A stretch of DNA of 64,000 nucleotides from Sipunculus nudus. Its lineage: Eukaryota > Annelida > Sipuncula > Golfingiida > Sipunculidae. A model generated the notes under the pieces. It had not been told where the DNA came from. It did not search any database and saw nothing but the letters and a program-made list of their open reading frames with translations. Below, in pieces: positions 13,341-25,894 of the stretch (within the stretch, counting starts at the first letter, position 1; each line of letters opens with the position of its first letter). A program made the translations under genes and the position numbers. The stretch spans positions 33,620,019-33,684,018 of the forward strand of contig CM049306.1 in NCBI GenBank assembly GCA_026874595.1, written 5' to 3'.

Positions 13341-13370
13341 GTAGTCGCTTGTGGACTACTAGTATTCTAG
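13341..13370 (+). other. Helitron-type 3' terminus of copy A (hairpin + CTAG)
   Basis: GTAGTC (13341-13346) and GACTAC (13354-13359) form a 6-bp stem with a 7-nt loop. Seven nucleotides later comes CTAG (13367-13370), then T. Canonical Helitrons end in a hairpin a few bases before CTRR and insert before T. Copy B has the same stem, loop length and spacer. Confidence 0.6.
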
Positions 13371-14625
13371 TGTTTGTGTTGTGTGCACCCATGCCAGAAT
13401 TTCAGCAGTGATGTTTGTTTAATTGTTTCTTGTTCTAAGTGTTTAGTACTTGCATTGTTCATATACATGTTACACTTGTTCTTGAAAGGTAATGGTCCAG
13501 CATTGAAGCATTATACCTGGTGTAATTATACCTGGTGTAATCTCATTGCACAGGTTCGCATTAGGCCTGTAGGCCTTGTTTCATGATTTCTTTGATTTTT
13601 TTAAAGAGAAAGGAGACTATTATAAATAAGCAGCGTCCCTTGCCATTCTCGTAATTGAGAAACAAACCAAAAGGAAGGCCGGCACATTCAACAAATAAAC
13701 ACGGCAGAAAAGAGTTGAGCGTGATAACTATATTCACGAAATCCAAAACTTGATCAGTCCTAATTACTCCTTAATTACAACACTCGTTTATTGTAGCTGG
13801 AGAAATATTTATAATGGATATCAACTAAGGCAAGAGCTTAATTAAATAACTAATGGGAGTGTAATGTTGTTATTCATGTGATCTTCGTGAATCACGATTT
13901 ACTGGTTAGGAAACTTTGCTATTTTTTAAGAAAGATTCAATATATACGCGACATATTCAATATATACGCGAAACGAACGCTTCTATTCTATAATGCTGAA
14001 ATCACAGCGATCCCTGTCCCATTATCATAATTGTAAATCCCTCTAATTATTCGTATGGATTATGAATGCATATAATGTATATTCTGACATCACATCCGGC
14101 CAGTGGTTTGAACGATAGTGACGTGTGGTATGGGAATCGATTCCACTCTCTCTGGGACACAAATTCAGATTTTTTTCTCGATGATCATACAGTCGGATTT
14201 GGAAATAAAATGTCTGGAAATTTCAGGCCAATTCCAGCAGGGTTCCAGCAGAACAAAAATGATGTCTTGTAAATGTCACTAAGAGTAATAATCAAAAAGA
14301 CCTGCCGCTTGTTACGGAATATAAAAAAAAACATACGAAACCTGACATTAATAGACCGTTTAGTCTGCAACAATGACCTGAGTATTAAATATTAACGTCA
14401 GAAACATTGAGGAACCCACAGTACATATCAATAATTCCAGGTCACGTTTAAACAGGACATTTTGAAGGATAATTATAATTTGAGCCATCATACTTGCTGC
14501 CAACTGGTGGGCAAGTGAATAACAACTACGGAGCAATTTGCGGGTGTCCAAATCATACAGCTATTGATATGATGAAGTATTTTTTACATAGAATATAATA
14601 CATGGCATATGATGTAAATGATGTA

Positions 14626-14628
<3 letters not shown>
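13371..14628. other. No gene seen; two short direct repeats
   Basis: TTATACCTGGTGTAA is repeated head to tail at 13511-13540. ATTCAATATATACGCGA occurs twice, 20 bp apart, near 13935 and 13955. No coding region was recognised. Confidence 0.6.

Positions 14629-14671
<43 letters not shown>
14629..14671. repeat. (AT)n microsatellite
   Basis: A pure TA run directly left of the SINE pair. Confidence 0.95.
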
Positions 14672-14674
<3 letters not shown>

Positions 14675-15060
14675 CAGGGTGACATAAAAAGCGGACCGAA
14701 CTTTGCTAGCGAAGCGGTTGGTTCGCCGGACTTGTGCGCCACCGACCTAGGTTCGAAACCGGGATCGGCTCAGGATTTTCCCCTCATTTATTTGTCTTCG
14801 TAACAAAATGGGAGCTCGTCTAATGTGACTTTAAAACTTTGTGGCTCAGGGAATAAGCTCACCAAAGTGTGACTCCTGGGATAATTAGTCTTGTTCTGAT
14901 AGCAGAACGCTCTTAAAAGGGGGTGTGTTACGGGGTGACATCAAAGCGGAACGAGCTGTCTCGCTAGTGAAGCTTGGTACGTCGGACTTTTGCGCCACCG
15001 ACCTTGGTTCGAAACCGGGATGGGCCCATGAGTTTCCCCTCATTTATTTGTCTTCGTAAC
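14672..15060 (+). mobile_element. Tandem pair of tRNA-derived SINE units
   Basis: Unit 1 covers 14672-14926 and unit 2 covers 14927-15060 (5' part only). Both begin TTAC.GGGTGACAT.AAAGCG, run through a tRNA-like head (TAGCGAAGCGG in the A-box position; GGTTCGAAACC as a perfect B box) and reach TTTCCCCTCATTTATTTGTC then TTCGTAAC. Unit 1 continues with about 120 bp absent from unit 2. The pair is bounded by (TA)n on both sides. Either two SINEs inserted head to tail or one unit was duplicated and then shortened. The tRNA species could not be assigned. Confidence 0.7.

Positions 15061-15123
<63 letters not shown>
15061..15123. repeat. (AT)n microsatellite
   Basis: It starts at the end of the second SINE unit and may represent its expanded tail. 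Confidence 0.95.
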
Positions 15124-15125
<2 letters not shown>

Positions 15126-17591
15126 TAGTATACAAACTATATTTAAAAACCTCATTTAGAGGTTATCGAATTTCGTTTTATATTTCGGTTTGTTTTCCTT
15201 AACAAAAAGTAAAATACATGCCCCCGGTCTGTCTGTCTATCTATCTCTCTCTCTCTGGTAAGTTAATGAAGATAAAGGATTATCGGACACCATCGCTTTA
15301 CAAAGCCAGAAAATAGTTAAATGCATCTGCCTCACATAATTGTATGCAAGCGGTCTCAGGCAAGCTATGACCGATCTAAAATCATTTTTATCAAACGAAA
15401 AGGGTTATGGTAAAAACATCTTGTGGATATTTTTGGGTGATAAACGTTATTTTTATACTTGAAATAATAAAAAAAAAATATAAATCGGACATTGGCATAT
15501 TTCATTATAAATATTCACGTGATTTTTATATAAATTCATTTCGCATTTAACTTTTGCGTTTTATTTCATGAAAATAATATATATATATGTAGAAAGCATA
15601 AATAAATGAAAATTAACAATTTTTGGTGATGAGCGTTCGTGTTTTACTTAGAATGATTAGAAAAGAAGGCTTTCATTTTAGGCTAGAACATTTTGCGTGT
15701 TTCTTTGGAAAAATTCCCTAAAATTTCACGTCATTTTCATATATTTTCATTTTATATGTTTACTTCTTGCTTTTTTAAGACATGGATACTAAAAGAAATA
15801 TGATTAATATACAAATGAAGAATCAACAAATTTTGTTACACATTAAGCCACGGAAGTAATTCACAAAATAAGAATTCTTTTCAGCTGGCAATGACGTTTT
15901 TCATTTCACCGGTCGATTTCAACACGGACTTCATCACGTAGCTCTTATTTTGCTATAAAGGATCTTAATTAAGCATAATCATTTTTAACAAGTATCATAA
16001 ACTGTTTTCACTACCGAGCTTTTTAATACAGTTTTCACAGTTAATTTAAAGCCGTATGTAGCTCTGTTTATAATTTAAAAACCGCCACAAAATATGTTTT
16101 TTACGAAATAATTGTGTGAGCGATGCGATTCAAACTCGAAGAGACAATTGGTACTGCAAAAACGAGCAATTGTTCAATGGACGAATGTATCTTCATAAAA
16201 TGATATTTAATGACATAACGGACGGCGAGGCAATTAATATCTGGCAAGGCATGACACTATTTCTTGCACATTAAATGGAGTAAAATCGGTCATGTCTTTA
16301 ACTATGAACGATACGTCTATGAATTGAATCCATTCTTAAATACGCATAACCGTAGAGGTATCCGTATTAAATGAATGCATCTAAAACAGCGATACTTATA
16401 TATTTACAATATATATTTTAAAAACAAAGCCAATGTTTAATCCATGATAAAAAAAGTTTATATTATTGGTAACATACAAAGATATCACTATAATTTACTC
16501 GACCATGATTATAACATCAACAATATGCATTATATATTACGGGATTTGTGATAGATCTATGTATTATCTAGTATTTCATGTGAATTACAAAATACGCCGA
16601 ACCAGAGTAAGCATTGTTAACTGCGATTTTTGACTTAACCGTAAAGGAGATGCAAACCGTGCCTTTTTATAATGTCATGAATATTAAAAGGGCGCTGTAT
16701 AAATGGTAAATTTGAGTTTTTTTAACTGTAAACGCGAGCGACTTCTATTATAATAAATGCTTTGCTCTTAACGGTCTTTTTCAAATTTGTTATATGACTA
16801 AGAAAAACGTTAACAAGACAGAAAATTATGTGTGCACGCAAGCTACCGACAACGCTTTATACGTCCTGTGTGACAGACCCTTGACAAGGTGCCAGCCTGT
16901 CTTCCGTGCTGTCGCTTATTCGGGTTAAGGCCATGAATATAGAATCTTGCCCTGTCTTCTTCACCACTGTCAAATATAAAATTTAGAACAGGAAAGTTTT
17001 TTTAACCCAGATTTGGTGTTCCCTGGACTTAAAACGTTATTGACTTCCTCCCATGAATTCTGAAACTTTAGAAACTTGAGTCAAATCCAGAAGTTTTTTT
17101 GTTTTTTTTTGCAAACGTTTGTTTACCGTCTGGACTTTTAAAATTAATCTTCGTTCCTTCCTGACCAAGGCCCGAATTAATGCAAACTGTGGCCAAGGAC
17201 TTGGAGACCTTAGGCCCAACTTAAGTCCCATATGATTATAAAAACTAAGTCTCATTCTGTTCATTACCTAGAGTAGAACACTGCAGATTTTATAGTATAG
17301 ATAGAAAGAATTTGGCTCTGTTTCTAGTTAAAAGGGTTCACTGTACATTTCTTGTTGTACGTGTTAAGGTATTGAACTTCAGGCTATTTTAGATACGTGA
17401 AATTACCTGTGTTTTTTAACACTTTTCTTTGGTAAACGTTTTGCAAGACCAGATTAATTTTAAGACACGAAAATGTTAATAGGGGCCCCTATGTAAGTAA
17501 CAATACAATTAAATGGAAAAAATAAATTTAAATTGCCAATGCCGATGTAATCGACTTAGTTCCACCAACCTGTGTCCGCTTGTTTTAAGAG

Positions 17592-17593
<2 letters not shown>
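15124..17593. other. No gene seen; short CTGT/CTAT/CT repeat at 15228-15256
   Basis: A-rich DNA. At 17037-17264 a 75-codon minus-strand frame with a lysine/arginine-rich middle overlaps GC-richer sequence (about 17110-17235). That block has the look of a dispersed repeat, but I cannot name it and see no second copy here. Confidence 0.5.

Positions 17594-17622
<29 letters not shown>
17594..17622. repeat. (AT)n microsatellite
   Basis: A short pure AT run. Confidence 0.9.
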
Positions 17623-17626
<4 letters not shown>

Positions 17627-20052
17627 TTATTTCGTATAAAGCGGTGGTTTATAATATTGGAAATCAATAATGTTAAAATAAAACAAATTCATGTTCATGT
17701 TCACAACATCCTATCCGCAGGTGTCATATGGGGCTGATTTTGCAAGTGGCCAATGAACCTAACCGCCATATGTGGGGCTTATACCTTGTAAAATGTAGGC
17801 TGATTTCTCAGATTTAAAAACAACTCCGAAACTCGTGTTTCATTTGCATGATATTGATGCGTTCGGGCATATTCCAGTGCGCCTGAATAAAATCATGGAA
17901 TTATACTAAGTGCAGTGGAAATGCGGAGTGTAAGAAAATTAACAACAGTATATTGTTAAGGATAGTATAAAAGAATATGCGTTGATATCATTTTATCAAT
18001 ATTCATAATCCTATTTGAATATTCCTAATGAGAGGCTGCAGTTTAAAATAATAGCCGATGGATAAAAATGCATGGGGCTTCGATTTTCGCCTGTGAGTTA
18101 TTGCACCGGTCTAATTCTATAATTCTTTGGCTGCAACTCATCGCATGGCAAATCGGGTTACCTTTGCTTAATATTTTGAAGCATAAAACAGTTAAACACT
18201 CCCTCGTTTCTCTGTGATTCAATTTCCAACTAGATTTTAAAAGAAATGGTGTAACAATAGTTCACAAAATGAGGTAATACACATAAAAAATCAATTTAAA
18301 ATAATCCGACACAAAATTAAATTACAAACAGAAATACATTACATAAATTATGATTAGTAATGATAATATTGATTAAATGAGATGCAAAGAAGTACGGCAA
18401 TAAAAAAAAAACACTTTGATATTTTTTTATTTAAATAAAAAATACGTCATATATAATCGACTTGTTATAATTCAGACATGCATAAGTGACGGTATCCTTG
18501 TTATGCAATGCTTGATTTAAAGAGGAAATAAATGAACGTCCTGCCAAAAGAAAAAGAAAATTTGTATCAATCATATTAAAATGAGAGGGTAATATTAGCC
18601 GAAATAACAGAAACAATTATTGCAATTTAATTAAAAAACAAATAAGAAATATTTATTTTATCTGTAGACAGGTTGCTTAGTATTATTTAATATTTTGCAT
18701 CTAACTCATGAAAATCACCAGATTGATTGCAAATAGAACTGTTGAAAACTGTTGCTTGCATTTATTTTTTGCATATGAATGAAACATACAGTAGAATACT
18801 CAGTTAGTACATATGCATAGTTGTTGTAGTTATAGTTAAAACTGAAAATAGGTTTAATTTAAATTTTATTTTGTCTCTTTAAGGAATGTCATCCCTTGCG
18901 ATCATGGTATGGATAAAATTAAACTTCAATTGGTGACTAGTGTGCGTATTTGCACAGGAAATAAGTGTGTGTTTTAAGTAAACGCTATATATAGACCAGA
19001 TATCGGGTACTTACAGAGTATGTATATGGATCATTTGATCGCAAAGAAAGCAAAGGTTTGCCTGAACAAAATTCCTAAAATTCCTCACCATCACAAGCAT
19101 ATAACTAAATATCAAATTCTACCAGTAATTAGTGTGTCGTCTGTTAAATCCACGGAGGAACAAGAAAATTATTATTTTGCGCTAAGTTATCGTATATCCA
19201 TATCACAATACTGACGGCTTGCAGATACAGATCGTTCAACGTCTCAACAGCCGATATATTGTCATCCGTTAGTGTCATCTGGTGGTAGCTTTTGAAACAA
19301 CTCATCAACTGCCCCCATGCTGTGACAGTGCATGAAAGATGAGGGTTCACCCGGAATGATCATCTGCTATGAACATTGACATTTCTGTTTCTGTCTCCTT
19401 TTGACTAAATATATACACATATCAGGACTCTTTTAGCAAACCAGACATGTATATTAAATGCAACGTATTCCGAATACAGAATCATTACAAGAACATCACT
19501 TAAAAAATAAGAGTCACAGCACTGGTGTTTTGTGGCCTATTATATTCAGAGCCGCCTTCACTTCGAAGTACGGTACATGTATACACTTACAAGACTCTAA
19601 ATAGCCAGGCAGATGGATAAGTACGTGATATTCTCCCCAAGTATTCTTGAGACAGAAATCTCAGGTCACAGGGCTTTCTTATTGTAGTCACTCGAGTCAG
19701 AACTGCCATCTATATGGCAATAGGTGTTTTTGTAGGTGTACATCTATATAGTTTGTTGCACAAAGTTACGTATCGTTCTTTATCAGAGAGTCCAGTTCAG
19801 CTGACACTTTTAAACACTGTCTTCAGATACATCTGTTTTTAACACACTACAATAAGTTTTTATTCTAGTGTTTCTCCAAATCTGTTTTAGGTTAGTATTC
19901 TGTATCTAATAAAATGTAATTTCGCACGTAATTGATGTATGAAAAGAGCGCTATATATGCGATAACTGTAAATATAAGTAAGTTTTCGCTCCGGTATGTC
20001 CCAGGTATTGTATTCGGGTCACGTTAAAAGACATTGTTTTTTTTGTGTATAT

Positions 20053-20059
<7 letters not shown>
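17623..20059. other. No gene seen
   Basis: AT-rich. Small frames exist on both strands, but none has a motif, repeat or splice pattern that supports a gene. Confidence 0.55.

Positions 20060-20112
<53 letters not shown>
20060..20112. repeat. (AT)n microsatellite
   Basis: Pure AT run preceded by ATACATACAT. Confidence 0.95.
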
Positions 20113-20115
<3 letters not shown>

Positions 20116-20358
20116 TCACAGCTTCTGTAACTATCGAGAACATTCAAATGATTTTACATCTAATGTTTGGTTTTTATTTACAGTAAAATAATATGTTACC
20201 CCTTTTATCTGCCATGCCTTCAGACAAGTGTATCTGCCCTGTACAGTTCATTAGACTTTTAAAAAACAGTAACATGAGGTAGTCACTTGTAAATGCCAGT
20301 CTTGCAGTCACACTAGATCCCTTTTGTACGGAAAACTTTATAATTTTTTAATGTCACT

Positions 20359-21173
20359 TGTCACGGAACCTTATATCCACAGATCACGTATGAGTGATGA
20401 ACATAATTTTTGTAATGGAGACAAAAAAATCAGATTCTGTACAACCAGACAGCGTGAAATGTCTATGGGAATGAATAAAGAAGTCAGTGGTTTTTTGTTA
20501 ACAAATAACTATAATTTATTCTTAAAACAACCCGAACATTACAATACACTAAATCAATACAATCACACAGTACAACAACAGCGCAACAGCAAATCAATAT
20601 AATCACACAGCCTAATAAACAAAGTGCACAGTACCTGGATACCACCACTGTCACAGCGACAAGTTCTTTAAAATGTATAAGCCGGACGAACAGTTCACAC
20701 AAATTCTCTCGGAGAATAACAGTCGAATGTAAAGCTCTTGTAACAATTCCGAAAGTAAACTGATGACCAAATAAGATCCGTCACAAATATAGAAGAAAAT
20801 CTATAATTGCCGCACTTATCGGAATAGGTCCCACAAACTGACATACACGCTTCTTTGTCCGCTGGAACATCATCTCACCTCTCCCTGGCTTTCAAACACG
20901 GCGGCTTCTTTATATAATATTTCACCTCAAACCGAGAACCTTCCACTTCTCGAAAAATTCAAAGAACCTAACCTAATAAACACGCTCAAAGAACATACTA
21001 GAATGAAGAACGCTGTGTATCTACACGCCAGGGTTCAACCAATGCAGATTAAACCGAGCCTGCAACATCCGGCCGGGCGAGGCCGCTACAACACGAGCTT
21101 CGCGTAGCACACGAACCAGTGGTCAACAACACATGGAACATCCGTGTGCACAATAAAACAATCATCTGTAACA
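20359..21173 (+). mobile_element. Putative solo LTR, family L copy 2
   Basis: It starts TGTCACGGAACC (one change from the family's TGTTACGG) and ends ATCTGTAACA. The 4 bp before it (CACT, 20355-20358) match the 4 bp after it (CACT, 21174-21177), a candidate target-site duplication that supports a complete, separately inserted solo LTR. A TATATAATAT at about 20911 and AATAAA at 21152-21157 fit promoter and polyadenylation signals in plus orientation. The body matches copy 1 throughout (GAATAAAGAAGTC, TGTTAACAAATAA, CTGGATACCACCACTGTCAC). No gag/pol sequence flanks it. Confidence 0.68.
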
Positions 21174-21914
21174 CACTGTTTAGCTAAAAAAGAATGTTTT
21201 ATGTGGATAGACATCCGTATGTCCCCCAGAGGGCAAAATCATTGATTACAGAAAATCTGTTGCCCTTGTTTGCACTAGATCTAAAAATGGCTGAATTTTA
21301 AAACTGACCTATGGGCACAGTACTAGTCATATGTGATACATTTGCATCTGATATTTACTTTGTAAATGACCTTGCTTCCAAGGGTGTATGCACACTCTAT
21401 ATTTGGTTCCCCATTATTGCTCATATGCTGGCGTCCCAGGTGGGGATATAGCATCCTGCAATAGCGCTTGGCAATATCAAACAGCAAGTTTGCCCTGATG
21501 TTTAAGTTATCTTTTTGTGTGAACATAAATATAACAGAAGTCTAAATCCTGGTTACAAATACACAGCTTACTTAAGTATGGCTGCCATCACGACTCTACA
21601 CATACTCATGTCCTATGTGTCAAGCGGTTACTGTGAGTCATGATATTCATGACTCCTTATAAGCCAGATCAGGTGAAGATGTTCAAAATAATGAAAATAT
21701 GGAGAATTGAAATATTTAAACGACAGAAAAGAGGATCCAGTGCATCTATTAATAAATTAATTAAGTCCCCTCACTTGTTTAGGGGAAAGTATTTATTTTG
21801 AGTTTAAGATAATTCGATCCGTTTAAAGGTTCGTCATATTATCGGCAACATCCTTTCAGTTAAGCATCACAGATTGAGAAAATTTAAGGATATAACACAT
21901 ATCAATATTTATTT
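21174..21914. other. Interval between two family L copies; no gene seen
   Basis: 741 bp with no primer-binding-site-like or polypurine-tract motif next to either LTR and no coding signal. Copies 2 and 3 are therefore more likely two solo LTRs than the two ends of one deleted element. Confidence 0.5.
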
Positions 21915-22722
21915 TGTTACGGATCCTAATGATAACAGATCACGTAATCGTGTTGAGCATAAATTTTGTTACGCAGATAAAAAAAAACAGATTCCGCAAC
22001 ACTAGGCAGCGTGAAATGTCTAGGGGAATGAATAAAGAAGTCGGTGTTTTTTTGTTAACAAATAATTATAATTTATTCTTAGAACAATCCTAACATTACA
22101 ATACACTAAATTAATACACAGTATAACAATACTAATAATGTATATCATCAGAGTGTCCGGATCCTTGCTTTGATTTCTGGATACCACCACATTCAAAGCT
22201 CAACAAGAGTCCTTTATCACAAAAAATCCACGTTAACAGGTCAAATAAATCTTACTAGAGAATAGTCCGATTTAAATTTGAAAACAATCTGTTGTTATAC
22301 AAAAGTGATGTTCTGCTAATAATTCAAAAAGCAAACTGAAGACAATTCGTATTAGGTTTGTAAATGTCCGTAGAATATCTGTAAATTCTGCAATTATCGG
22401 AAAGGTCCCAAAAACTGAGGAGAGAGTCATCCTCTTCCGTGTCGGCTGGTATTTTTTTCTCTCTGACGGCTCAAAACACAACCCCTACTTATAGCTTTTT
22501 CATCCGAAGCCCAGAAACTTCCATTATTCGCGAACATTCCAAAGAAAACAACAATACACACGCGCCCATAGCGCTTGAACAGACCCAAAAATTCTAGACT
22601 ACAACAAGCGCTGTGTCTCTACAAGCCAGGGTTCAACCAGTGTGGTTCCCATAGCCACGCCCAGGGCTTGAGCCTGGTACGAATCAGAACGCCAGGCGCA
22701 TAATAACCAGATACATGTAACA
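21915..22722 (+). mobile_element. Putative solo LTR, family L copy 3
   Basis: TGTTACGGATCC at the start and TACATGTAACA at the end. Its length (808 bp) nearly equals copy 2 (815 bp). Flanking bases are T-rich on both sides (TATTT before, TTTTA after), so a target duplication is possible but not decisive. An ACCCCTACTTATAGC segment near 22481 replaces the TATA-like site of copy 1. The terminal AATAAA has become ATAATAACC, so its poly(A) signal may be lost. Confidence 0.62.
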
Positions 22723-22936
22723 TTTTAATCTTAATTAATGTTAGATTCAGGTGCTCAACGTTTCAAGTGTAGAATTTAAAAATGTTGTATGGAAACATTG
22801 ACCAGATTTCATTTCCATATATTTATTCCATTCAAAGTGAACAAAGTTTTGATATTCTGAGAAAGAGACTTATCCCGTCTCTTCTTAAACTTGAGCATGC
22901 AAGTACCACCTGATCTGGGCTGATTTCATGTGTAAA

Positions 22937-24275
22937 CTAGAATACGGGTAGTCGACAAGGGACTACGTGTATTCGCCAAAATCAGAGTGGAACGGGTAAA
23001 GTGAGGCATGGATTGAGTGGCAAGAGGAAGGGAAATAGTGTGAGGTGTGTTGCAATTTAGCATGGATGTCTGCAGCCGAAATGTGTATTTAGGTTGGGCC
23101 ACCTACCACAAAATCCAGGAAGCTGTCCAAGTTGTATACATATGCAAAATAAGATAAGTCGAACCACTACTTGTATATGAGTGATTTTATCCCACAGCAG
23201 ACAAACAGAAGAATGCTGTGCAAAAATTGTGGCAGGTGGCGCCACCAATCTTGTGTATGAATAAGATCTATGTGAGATCTACACACATGGAAACTTTCAG
23301 GAGGATATGTCCAACCAGTCCTGAGATATAAGCCTGAATGTCTGCAGCGTTAACATAAATGTAGGTGGCGCCACCTGCCAAAAAAATCGAGAAAAGCTAT
23401 CCAAGATGGCAAATTTTTAGGCAGATAAATCAAACCACTACTGAGATATGAGAATTTTTTTACCACGGCAGACAAACAGACAGACGCTGTGCAAAAATGG
23501 TTGTAGGTGGCCCCTCCAGTTTTGTGTATGATAAAGAGCAATGTGAGATCTATACACATGCAAAATTTGGCCAAATCGGTCAAACAGTTCCCGAGATATG
23601 AGCTTGGATGTCTGCAGCGTAAACTAAAATGTAGGTGGCGCCACCTGTCATAAAATCAAGAAAGCCGCCCAGGATGTATAAACCTGCAAAATTTTAGGCA
23701 GATATGTAATCCACTGCAGAGATATGAGTGATTTTATCCAACAGTAGACAAACAGACGGACGCTGTGCACAAATGGTTTTAGGTTGCGCCACCAGTTTTG
23801 CGTATGATAAAGAGCAATGTGAGATCTATACACATGCAAAGGAAGATTTTCAGGAAGATACGTCAAACCAGTCCGGAGATATAAGCATGGATGTCTGCAG
23901 CGTGAACGTGAATGTAGGTGGCGCCACCTGTCATAAAATCAAGAAAGCTAACCAGGATGTATATGCTTGTCGAATTTCAGGTGAATTATTCAAACTACTG
24001 CAGAGATATGAGTGATTTTCAACCAAGGCAGACGAACAGATGGACACTGTGCAAACATGGTTGCAGGTGGCGCCACCAATTTTTGTGTATGTTATAAAGC
24101 TATCCAAGGGTTACATTTGTACAAAAAAAAATTTCCTGATCGGTTAAATGGTTCCCGAGAAAGTGGGTTTATGTGTGGAAACAGACGCACAAATGGACGC
24201 TAGGCAGGGAAGGAAAGGTCAGAGGTCAACGCGAATTGGTCACATGTGACCCGATAATTGGTGTAAGTTTCGGAA
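22937..24275 (-). mobile_element. Helitron-like element with tandem core, copy B (inverted)
   Basis: On the minus strand this region matches copy A from its 5'-side flank (CACATGTGA, GACCTCTGACCTTTCC) through the box array to the unique right end (TGCAACACACCTCAC ... ATTCTAG). The 3' terminus has stem GTAGTC/GACTAC (22948-22953 with 22961-22966), a 7-nt loop and a 7-nt spacer before CTAG (22937-22940), and the next base on the minus strand is T. These are the same geometry and insertion context as copy A. It has fewer core units and no GTCCGTCC-rich left segment. Its own 5' end is unclear. Confidence 0.62.
23057..24200 (-). repeat. Dimeric tandem array with GGTGGCGCCACC boxes, array B
   Basis: Box positions are 23235, 23364, 23506 (variant), 23634, 23782 (variant), 23917 and 24066, spaced 128-149 bp. 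The same two half-units alternate in reverse complement: one with TCTGCAGCGT and one with GACGCTGTGCA. Boxes are best preserved where the TGCAG-type half-unit meets the core; the other class is more often mutated. Confidence 0.85.
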
Positions 24276-24315
24276 AAATCAGTCCAGAAGTCTATGAGAA
24301 GTTTTCCGGAAACGA

Positions 24316-24366
24316 ACGCGGCGGCGGCGGCGGTGGAACCCGGTCAAAAACAAAGTATTTTGTTTT
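24316..24366. repeat. (CGG)n run and AAAACAAA hairpin
   Basis: A short CGG triplet run lies at 24319-24333 in otherwise AT-rich DNA. It is followed by AAAACAAA-GTAT-TTTGTTTT (24347-24366), a perfect 8-bp stem. It lies beyond the alignable part of copy B and might belong to its 5' end. Confidence 0.6.
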
Positions 24367-25894
24367 GGCGGATACAATTATTTGAATTACAAGATTGCTT
24401 TTTGTTATTATAGAGAAAAACTATATTCCAAGGTAAACCGTTTCAGATTAATCTCTAAAGTGTATCGATTCATCCATCATTGCTGTGTGACCACTCAAAT
24501 ATATTAAAACTTAATTAATATTTACATTTTTCTTTGCTATATATCCTCATATCAATAGTGAAGTGGAGTTGACCGACAAATTAAACCTATGCTGAGTGTT
24601 AAAAAAATAGAACATTGTTTTTATCTATATTTAACCTGTGCTGATTGTTCAATGAGAATGTAATACATGTTCCTGGATGCTGAAACGCAGCTTGTTGCCC
24701 CTCTTAATCGGACCTCCCATCACGCGGCCTTGTAATGGTAAGAAGACTGTATTTACCAACACGCATAACAATCCGTTAAACAGTCGTATGCAAGGAAATG
24801 AGACCATGTGCTGGAATGGTTTTGTTTGGAAACGTGTGTATAAAGCAAAACTGAACTGATAGTGTGAAATAATAGGAATACTATTGCTCCTGATAATGTC
24901 CCTTAAATTTAATTCTTTCTGTTTTAAAAAAAGGTGCAGAGTGTCCAGTGACAAATGATCGTTTCTATCTATATGATAATGTAATGTTGTAAAAATACTT
25001 ACATTAATATCACAAATTCAGCTATTTTTAACCCTTATGGATAATGAAATTACTCTGTGCTAGAATAATTCTAATTGTAATGATTGATCATCTTGGACTG
25101 ATACCATATCATCATCTGGGCCCTGCATTTACAAAGCCTACTACAAGGTTGACATTTGAATCTAATTCAGCAACAAAACCTAGTTTGAATGACATACAAT
25201 AACCTGGAGAACGCTACATAGAGGCCTTGAGCTAATCAATCCTCCCGCTCTGTCAATTAGACTGGGAATTGGCCAGTCAAGTTGAGCCAAGGTACTTGTT
25301 CATGTCTTATGACCGGCCAGAGGGCAATGAATGAAGACTGACTTTACGCTAACTCTACGAGCGAATATGCCTTAGGGCCCTGTCAAGATACTGATAGATA
25401 ACAAAAGGATGATGAATCTTTATTACAAGGAGAAAGAATTGTTACATTTCATTTCGAATGTATGAAATCAAGTTTTGTTGGACTTGGGACGGAGATGTAA
25501 TTCCGTGTTCATTTCCTTCAGAGGTAACCAAGTTCAGCTTTGGTGAGAGGGATTCGAAATTATCAATTGCCCTCAGAGTCTTCAGTGGTCCTAATGGTCA
25601 TGGGGTTCATTAAGGAACCGATGGTGCAGTTAAACGCGATGGTACTGACTGCGACGAAAACTTTACAACATATACAGGATATTTGTCTCACAAGGCTACT
25701 TATCAGTTATTCTTTAAACAACTCGGCTATAATGTTCATTATTAATGTCAAATATTAAAAGAAAATGCGATTAGGAGATATTTCTAACTGTTATTGTCTT
25801 GTGCTGAATTAATTTAATAAAATACGATAGCAATTATGAACTACGCCATCACTTTGGCATAAAGAGAAACGTAATCAAATGAAATAAATGTTTA

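Larger units (their letters stand above)
11143..13370 (+). mobile_element. Helitron-like non-autonomous element with tandem core, copy A
   Basis: Three parts can be seen. The left segment, 11143-11245, reads TTTTTTAGCGAACCTGTGAG and then repeated GTCCGTCC/CCGCCGTCC words, like termini of bivalve pearl/Helentron-related elements. A spacer (about 11246-11554) is followed by a tandem core to about 13260. The unique right end finishes in CTAG after a short hairpin. Copy B at 22937-24275 repeats 11786-13370 in opposite orientation, including the non-repetitive right flank, so core and right end move as one unit. The left segment is not visible in copy B, so it may belong to an older element. No Rep/helicase frame is present, so mobility would depend on a partner. 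Superfamily assignment is inference from termini and architecture. Confidence 0.6.

Noticed and set aside
20359-22722. Copies 2 and 3 of family L as the two LTRs of one small retrotransposon
   Set aside because: The 741-bp interior lacks primer-binding-site and polypurine motifs and coding sequence, and copy 2 alone has a CACT target duplication.
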